Positions 57,211-64,000 of a DNA stretch of 64,000 bases are shown in pieces. Every line of letters begins with the position of its first letter. Position 1 is the first letter of the stretch. The stretch lies in NCBI GenBank assembly GCA_030549775.1, contig CM060172.1, positions 9,783,861 through 9,847,860 on the forward strand, in the 5' to 3' direction. The notes beneath the pieces were generated by a model. That model was not told where the DNA came from. It saw only the letters and a program-made list of their open reading frames with translations, and searched no databases. This DNA comes from Tamarix chinensis (Eukaryota; Streptophyta; Magnoliopsida; Caryophyllales; Tamaricaceae). Both the position numbers and the translations under genes were made by a program.

Positions 57211-59050
57211 TTGGTACGGGGTGACAGGGGTGAAAAAAAATTCCTCCGATTTTGTATCATTTAGATTAATTATTTAATAATAATAATAATAATAATACTT
57301 TCAATAAAATATTCATTTTAAATCAAATTAAGATCTAAAATAAATGTTCATCTGATTTTTTTTTTAAAATTTAGTTATACTATATAAGATATGTAAAATA
57401 TAGAGTAAATTTTTTACCCCTATTATTTTTGTACCAAATAAATAGTTAATCGTATATATATCAATTGTTAAATTGTTGATCCATGATGAAAATATGCTAT
57501 TTTCCCCCTTTTTGGTGATAATTGAAAATTTAATTAATCTCAAAAAGGCTGGCCTACCATATCTCCCTCCTTCTAGGAAAAAAATTGGGTCTGGTAGTCA
57601 ATCACGTGCAAGGCAAAGCTACATCTAAACTCCAAGTGCAACATACTTGCAGTGTACTTGTAAATTCAGCAGTAGTAATATCAGTCTTCGATTGCTAGAC
57701 TGAGCTCATATTGGATTTTTGTTTTTTAATTGATTGTTAGATAGTAGTAATATTAATCTTTTGAAATTATGCTGCGTCCTGTCTGGTCATTACGATATCT
57801 ACGTGGATTGATGTGCGCACTGCGTGGCGACACCTCACTACTGAGTTTGGTGGTTGTTTTCATTATATGATGACTTGGTGCCACAGACCACAGTGTTGTA
57901 TCCTTCGGGTTACCGCTGGGTTGCATTACTCGGTAGTACTAATAGTCGAGAGCTTGAGAAAAAGAATTTGACAATGGCCCGCTGGCCTCACAGGTGGTAT
58001 TGGTAAGGAAAGGCTCACTTTAACTCCTCGTTACCGAAAGCTGGGCATATCCTTGCGCAAGTTTCTCATGTAAAACCAACCACACTTGAAATCACGGACA
58101 CCAACTCATTTCCCAAAACTTTTGTTTTTAAGAACATCATCCTGGAGAATAATTGAAACAGTGCCCAATATCAATATGGTGTTCCATCGAGTGCTCCGGT
58201 TACAGGAGTTGAATACTTCATGGTGTATATAACTTGGAAGTCACTTAGCTTCACTGAGGGCTGTAAATTCGGTATTGTTCCTTTCAAAAAATTAGATAAT
58301 TGATGGTACCGATAAAAAATTAAATAAATTAGATATTTGATTTGATAAATAAAGTCAACGTCCTCCTAAAATTATATATATATTCAATAAAATTTATAAA
58401 AATTAACCTTTTGATAATAATATAAAATAGTAGTATATTATTTATAATTTCAAAAAATATTTTTATAAATTATTCTAGTAATTATACAATCATTTGTTGA
58501 CCATTATAAATATAATTAAATTTAGTTGTTAGTTTTAAAAGCTATTCATTTTTTGATTGGATAAAAATTGACTCTCATATAAATGTAGATACAAATATTA
58601 TCCAACTTTCTATCATTATTTTTAAATGTTTAATTATAGAAGCTATTAGATTTGATTAATTACAACAATTGGGTAGAAAAAACAAATATTTATTCGATAG
58701 AGGTTCGGATACTCACACGCATTCGAACACTCCCTAGCTTGGCCAGATTTCGGTTGATAGATTAAAAATGAAATAAGGCTAGAAAATAACGTTCATGTCA
58801 ACATGCTCAATCTACCTATGTTGTCACACAGGACCTGTAAGATGAGGAGACGGGGAATGGACAATGGAGAATGGAGATGAACCGGTTTTCCCCCTCTGCT
58901 GCTGCTGGACGCTGGAGTGCCTGAATCATAACCTTTGTGACCCGCCCATCCTCCCCCTCTTACCTTGTTTGCCAGTCAGATTGTTAATAGCTAGGCAGTC
59001 GTCGTAGCTGTCTGTCATCTTCCTCTCTATGCTCCTTTCCTTACATCTTC
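57211..59050. other. Intergenic, no gene seen
   Basis: An (AAT)n run is near 57278-57297. The stretch 57770-58260 is less AT-rich than its surroundings but has no ORF or domain. The stretch 58300-58700 is very AT-rich. No transposon termini recognised. Confidence 0.4.
57278..57297 (+). repeat. (AAT)n microsatellite
   Basis: Six to seven AAT units. Confidence 0.85.
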
Positions 59051-59477
59051 ATTTAATGAAATAAAAATATGCTAATCATCAAAGGAAAAAAATACAGCCG
59101 ATATACGCAACTCTGGAACTTAAAATAAGTAGACTATGTTACTGGACTGCATCTTTTACAAGTTAATTTAAGAACCAGATCCCAACCTGCACCAAATTCA
59201 TTTACTAATTGACCATGAATTTATAGAACCAAAAAATTGAACCCCTCTTCATCAAATCTCGGCTCTTCCCTACCAAAATCATTAATTAAAAATAATAGTG
59301 ATAATACATAGAAATAAAATGAAAAGCAAGAACTGGACAGAAGAACAAACTAAAGCCAAGTAGAAAATAAAGCACGAACCATACATAATAGATCAGAAAC
59401 AGAAACTCTCACGTGGAGGCCGGCCGGTGTAGGACAAAACCGGGGGGGGAGGAGGGATAATCAAGAGAATAAATAGT
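59051..59477 (-). other. Probable 3' UTR and downstream region of the Ser-rich protein gene
   Basis: AT-rich, no ORF. AATAAAA-like and TTTATT-like words occur on both strands, so the cleavage site cannot be placed. Confidence 0.35.
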
Positions 59478-60332
59478 TCACCTTTGGATCACCATTGCCG
59501 ATCCTCTCTTGATCGGAAACAGAGGAGGCAATGAGCTGCTCTTTCTTTGAGTCTGATGACAGACAGGCACATTAACCATAGGACGGATTCCAATAGCAGT
59601 AGCTGATTTAGTCCTCTCCAATCCTTTCTTAATCCTCCTCATCTGTTTCTCTTTAAAACTCTCGTGACCTCCTTCCTTCCCATTCCCATCCTCCATAGCA
59701 GCTGCGTCACCCATTGAGCCCGACGACGACGAAGACGAAGACGAAGAAGACGGAGATAGCGTTGATGTGTGAGGGCGCTGTTTCTTCAATCTCAACAACT
59801 CTTTCCATAAGACAGTACACTTTGGTGGCCGTGGAGATGGGTCGTCGTCAGTAAACCATATTCTTGGTTCTTCTTTGCTCATTGTTGCTCTGATACTCGG
59901 CGGCGCCGCCCGTTGGTCTTGACCTCCAACAATCTCTTTCTGAACTCCTGCTGACCCTTGATGCTCTCTACCGTTTGACTTGAGATTAATCTTGCTTAAC
60001 CTCTCTGCATGATGCATTTGCCAACAAGGAAGTAATTTCCCTTCAAAAAATAGCTCGTCAGCTGATAGCATTGTTGTTGGAGTTGACATGTTGTGATTTG
60101 ATAGGAACTCGAAATCTCCTACATTCTTAGTATCTGTGTTGTTGTCACCGCAGGTTTCCTCTTTGTCCAATGATGAGCTTGGACTTATGGATATGAAGCT
60201 GTCGTCGTCGTCGTCGTCGAGGAAATCGGATGAGAATGAGATCCTTGGTGAACTAACAACGGGCTCGATTGATGTTGACGATATATTAGAGGAACACGTC
60301 TGTTCGGCATATAACTCAGCTGGACACGCCAT
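59478..60332 (-). CDS. Plant-specific Ser-rich acidic protein, DUF1645/MAKR-like, function unknown
   Basis: Single exon, 284 residues from MACPAELYAEQT. I chose the ATG at 60332 (context AAAAAATGGCG) over one 29 codons upstream because the added residues look like leader sequence. Seen: PRISFSSDF (29-37), a six-Asp run (39-44), ADELFFEGKLLP (91-102), WFTDDDPSPRPPKCTVLWKE around 159-178, a Lys/Arg helix LLRLKKQR (179-186), ten consecutive Ser (195-204), and basic RRIKKGLERTKSAT. The ADELFF.GKLLP block and the layout resemble plant DUF1645 and membrane-associated-kinase-regulator proteins. No enzymatic motif, signal peptide or membrane segment is present. The gene is convergent with the malectin-like/LRR gene. 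Gene call firm; family assignment moderate. Confidence 0.85.
   Translation of the reverse strand: MACPAELYAEQTCSSNISSTSIEPVVSSPRISFSSDFLDDDDDDSFISISPSSSLDKEETCGDNNTDTKNVGDFEFLSNHNMSTPTTMLSADELFFEGKLLPCWQMHHAERLSKINLKSNGREHQGSAGVQKEIVGGQDQRAAPPSIRATMSKEEPRIWFTDDDPSPRPPKCTVLWKELLRLKKQRPHTSTLSPSSSSSSSSSSGSMGDAAAMEDGNGKEGGHESFKEKQMRRIKKGLERTKSATAIGIRPMVNVPVCHQTQRKSSSLPPLFPIKRGSAMVIQR
59719..59755 (-). repeat. Coding trinucleotide repeat (Ser run)
   Basis: GAC/GAA-type triplets on the plus strand are read as TCN serine codons on the minus strand. Confidence 0.85.
60200..60219 (-). repeat. Coding (GTC)n repeat (Asp run)
   Basis: Six GTC units on the plus strand encode six Asp codons. Confidence 0.9.
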
Positions 60333-61715
60333 TTTTTTTCTTCTTATGGGGATGCTGGTTGACTGGTTGATCTGGGTTTTGTGTTCTCCTGTGCGGCCTC
60401 GTAAATGGCAGAAGAGCAACAGTAGAGAGAGGGCAAAGGATGAGGCACGAGCTCGCCGGACGAATAGCTAGTGGACATTGGGTTTGTGGGTTTAATGTAA
60501 TTAATAAATATTTTTGCTCCTTTCTATGACCCAACTGATGTAAGATCAGATCTGTCCCCGTCCCTTTCAACTTCTAGTTCTATGCTCACTAGTTAAAAGA
60601 AGTTAGCTAGGGTGATTCTATATAGGGTGAGAGTTCTGTATTGATATTATATACGGTTTCTGTGTTTTTGGGTCATTTTATTTGGACACCTGTCTTAGTT
60701 GTCTACTTTAACTTAGTTGAGGGTAGAATAGGAAATGAATGAGTCATATAGAAATTAGATATATGGTGAATAGCTCCTGCGGACCCTAATGGTAGTTCCC
60801 AAAAAGGAAAACGAAAATGCTGAACCTACATTCAATTTATGGACAACTTATGTATAACTATCTCACGAAATATAGGCTTCACTTCACGTATAGGCTTTAA
60901 TACATGTAGAATCCGCCTATTATAACAAAATTGTAAGCAAGATGCAAGATCCTTGTCGTAGGCATAACATTACTCAAAAATATATTTTTGACATCCTTTT
61001 TAGTTTAGTAATCAATCCTATGACTATTACTTTCTGTTACACCTTGTTGTAACTAACGCATGAAAGTTTGTATAATTATATGCATATAAATAAACAGAAT
61101 GCTATCTTTAAATAAAAGAGGCTGGAATTAGCAGCCTTTTTATTATTTTAGATTTATTTTTTTTATAATAAAAATCATTTGAGACAATATAGTGACCATG
61201 AAAATATTTTTTGGGTAACTAATAGAATTTGTATTATTATGAAATTGCTTGAGGTACTTCACTAGATTTCTCATCAAAAACTCCAAGAGCACACATGCTG
61301 AGCTAAGAGTATCATCAAAACTAGCTAGACTACCTAAAGATTTAAAAGATGAGAAGGCTTCCACTCTAGTCGCTAGTTATTTAACAATAAGATAATAAAG
61401 TTGGTAGGGGATTTTATACGGACTTTAGAAAGTCCTTCGGTTGAGTTATATCCATAGGTTTGACTTCCACTCTAGTTGCTAGTTCTTTAACAAGATAAGA
61501 AGATACGAATGCTTATAGGGCTTGTCTTCTTATCCTTAGGCCACAAACACCCTTCCCCATCTAGTGACGTTCATATGACTATCTCTTTTTTTTTTAAATT
61601 ATGTAAAAATTCAAATTTGCGAGTAAACAGGCTCCATACCTATAAGGAGTAAAGACAAACAAAATAGAGGTGCTAAATTTTTTTATGATGTGCCTCACAT
61701 AAACTGCAACATTGA
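60333..61715. other. Upstream region of the minus-strand gene, otherwise no gene
   Basis: 60333-60480 is the likely 5' UTR and 60480-60700 the core promoter of the Ser-rich protein gene. A direct duplication of about 40 bp (CTTCCACTCTAGT.GCTAGTT) lies at 61360-61395 and 61465-61500. Nothing else recognised. Confidence 0.4.
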
Positions 61716-62600
61716 TGTAACACCATCAAATCATGAATGAAAATTTTTGTTTTAAAAATAATGCAAAAGTATTTGTAAATAAATTTGGAGGATGTCACCA
61801 CCACATCAATCATGTGAGAGGTGTAATCATCACCTAGTACATGCTTATAGTAAGGGAAAATGGAATAAATAGACAAACAGATGCATGTACTGATAAGATA
61901 TTAGTGATAATAAAGATGATAATATAATAGAAGGGAAATATATATCTATATATCTATATAATCCAAGAGTTCAAATAACTAAAAACAATTAAAAATATCT
62001 CAATATAGATGACAAAACACTTTAAGTCGATTATCCTAACTTTTAACTAAATTGGTAAATATAAATCTCGATCCCCAAGCAATTGCCAGCTATTGGCTCG
62101 CATTATGATCTCTGGTATACTTAGATTTAGATTCATATCCCTACAAACTGTCCTCTACTCATCAAAATAGAATTCAAATAATCACAGTGACCACACAGAT
62201 GTATTATTAGTATGGTGAAGTACTTGTAAATTAAATTACAAAGAATATGGTACAGGCTCATACTGCAAATTGAGGTTTTTCAATAACATGGAACGAGACA
62301 TGATTAAAAATCAAAACACTAAAGATCAATATGATATAGCAAAGTATGTAAAACACACCAAACCACTCATCTATGAATTTGTATTCACAAGCCACTAGGG
62401 TAATTTCAAATAATATCATTATCTTTATTAGGGACTAGGGAAGGACTGCAATGCCACCACTACTACACGCTAGTGCCAAATGCTGATCGCACTTGGTATC
62501 CAAGGTGAGAAGGCATATGCTTAATTTCAAGTCTACAACACCCTAACTCATCTATAGGGAAAAATTCACCAAGACGTGAACATTTAGGATTTAATCAAAC
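61716..62600 (-). mobile_element. Giant-LTR relic
   Basis: The plus strand starts TGTAACACCATCAAATC. Strong match to 18220-18370 around GAGAGGTGT.ATCATCACCTA and AAATGGAA.AA. One diverged unit of the 183-bp array of 18957-19370 is present at about 62446-62540. The distal end is not seen. Confidence 0.55.
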
Positions 62601-63874
62601 TAGCATTTGTGAAATTTCAAGATGCAATTGAAAGAACAATCATAATATAAGAATAATTGGGGAAACACTAGTGATATTTTTACATACATAACTATTTATT
62701 ATAAAGATAATTAAGCAATCATCATAATATCACTCAATACACAACTATTTGAATTACATAAAAGAATACTAGAAGAGAGGGTTTGGATAGGCTTGACGGT
62801 TTACATTCATCACCAGAGTTACATACACAATCTATTTATAGGAGTATGTTGCCCAACATAAGAACAATGAAAAAAAATAGAAAAAACACAAACTACATTA
62901 ATAAACACAGGTGCCTTGTGTTTTTACTAGAACTCTCAACTTTTTCCAAATAATGCAAAACCAAGGTGCACCAAGAAACATGGGTTGTATTAATTAACAT
63001 GGGCTCCTCTTGTTCTCTCCCTTGGCCTCTATTTTAGTCCAAACTCTTTGAAACACATTTATACAACAAATTACACACATAAATACAATTCATGATCTCA
63101 TAATCTCCTCCTTGATGCAGTATTTATAATAAAAAGCAATAGGATCACAAACCTATGGGTTCAAAGAGTCACTCAAAGCAAATGAACACAAGCAAGTAGG
63201 ATTCATTAGTGCACACAATGTATCAACACTAGAAGAAACTCCTCATATTATCTTAGCCTCATGAGCTAACACTCTAAGCAAAACAACATTATTAGCTCTT
63301 GTTATAACTAGTATAGGTATTTTCTAAACTAATACCTTTGAGCTTAGGGGCTGCTAACTCAAAAGAATGAAGGTAAATGAAAAGGCCTTTTAACATACTC
63401 ATCTTCTTTGTTTTCCCACCTAATACCACTCTAGTTTGGTCTACCTTACTATGTAGGGACGGTTGATTACTCCCAATCGCACAATACTCTCCCCCTTTTC
63501 CTCCTCCCTAGTTCTACTTTTATAAATATATGGAGTCTTGTACCCATTTTGGGGATCAAAATTTTAAAATACGACTAACTCACTTTTACTCTCTTCTATA
63601 TCCTTTGAATTTTCCCTTAGAACTTATCACCTTACATAACATCCCAAAATTTTATTTATTAAGAATCCCTCGATTCACAAATCACAAACAACAATAGGCA
63701 TCATATATGGAGACTGAATAAAAAGCCATGTCTCTCATCTAATCTTCTAATAGGTTAATCCTACTACTATTGATCCTTCTGAAGAGGAGAATCTAGTCAT
63801 TATCTCTCAACTATAAGCTATTAACACTGAACACTCTAAAGAGGAGAAAGTTGTTAACATTGGTCTTAAACATG
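62601..63874. other. Repeat-like AT-rich sequence without a gene
   Basis: No ORF longer than about 60 codons and no domain. Pyrimidine-rich CTCCTCCTTGATG and CTCCCCCTTTTCC stretches are reminiscent of LTR or leader sequence but were not assigned. Confidence 0.35.
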
Positions 63875-64000
63875 CACTACTATGAAAACAGAAAATAATA
63901 ACGGGACATTAATAACGTTGGTTCAAAACCGTCATCAAAAGCGTGAAAATTAATGTGCAAGATAGTTTTAATAACGGTTATAGTTAACAACCGTTATTAA
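63875..64000 (+). mobile_element. Terminus of a CACTA (En/Spm-type) transposon
   Basis: Begins CACTACTATGAAAACAG, followed by subterminal repeats AACCGTCATC, AATAACGGTT and AACCGTTATT, the usual arrangement of plant CACTA ends. A perfect 12-bp inverted repeat is at 63968-63979 and 63989-64000. The preceding ATG would be the 3-bp target-site duplication. The rest lies beyond the window. Confidence 0.7.
63968..64000. repeat. 12-bp perfect inverted repeat
   Basis: TTAATAACGGTT and AACCGTTATTAA with a 9-nt loop, part of the CACTA subterminal array. Confidence 0.9.

Noticed and set aside
59478..60419. Longer N-terminus of the Ser-rich protein (ATG at 60419)
   Set aside because: The 29 extra residues look like translated 5' leader, and the ATG at 60332 has a better context and a typical start.
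60136..60471. 111-codon plus-strand ORF
   Set aside because: Shadow of the minus-strand Ser-rich protein gene; its Ser run is the complement of the Asp codons.
61143..61364. 73-codon minus-strand ORF as a gene
   Set aside because: No recognisable domain, no neighbours, AT-rich surroundings; not supported.

Overview
Nuclear DNA of a flowering plant. The evidence is spliceosomal GT-AG introns, plant-type Ty1/copia, Ty3/gypsy, LINE, hAT and CACTA elements, and two plant-type protein genes. The lineage below angiosperms cannot be resolved by eye. The window is AT-rich and mostly decayed repeats; only two host genes are supported.

Left 30 kb (1-29617): a pile of nested retroelements. The dominant element is a family with very long LTRs (about 3.5-4.5 kb) whose minus-strand copies begin, on the plus strand, with TGTAAYACYCC-like termini. 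Three copies have both ends visible: 663-4119 on the plus strand, and 20445-24941 and 26086-29617 on the minus strand. The second is flanked by a perfect 5-bp duplication ATACT. These LTRs carry private tandem arrays, a minisatellite, a 1.1-kb polypurine tract and clusters of a palindromic CGATCGACTGGTT-like motif. Between them lie broken gypsy gag/protease genes (6179-8990), an Athila-like gag relic (15885-16600) and a degenerate minus-strand L1-type LINE (about 9241-14150).

Centre (30088-57200): a malectin-like/LRR gene on the plus strand. Nine exons join in phase to a 513-residue secreted protein without a kinase domain. Intron 7 is 21,882 bp long (34787-56668) and carries a gypsy chromovirus (35031-45925), a young copia element nested in its integrase (36575-41463), a hAT-type MITE in its gag (44358-44869), a LINE tail, and a second decayed gypsy element (about 46955-52550). 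All four retroelements lie antisense to the host gene. The LRR exons on both sides keep intact splice sites and phase.

Right (57200-64000): a single-exon minus-strand gene for a plant-specific Ser-rich, acidic protein (59478-60332), then repeat relics, and the terminus of a CACTA transposon that starts at 63875 and runs off the window.

No tRNA, rRNA, CRISPR or operon structure was seen. The two host genes are transcribed convergently and show no obvious functional link.
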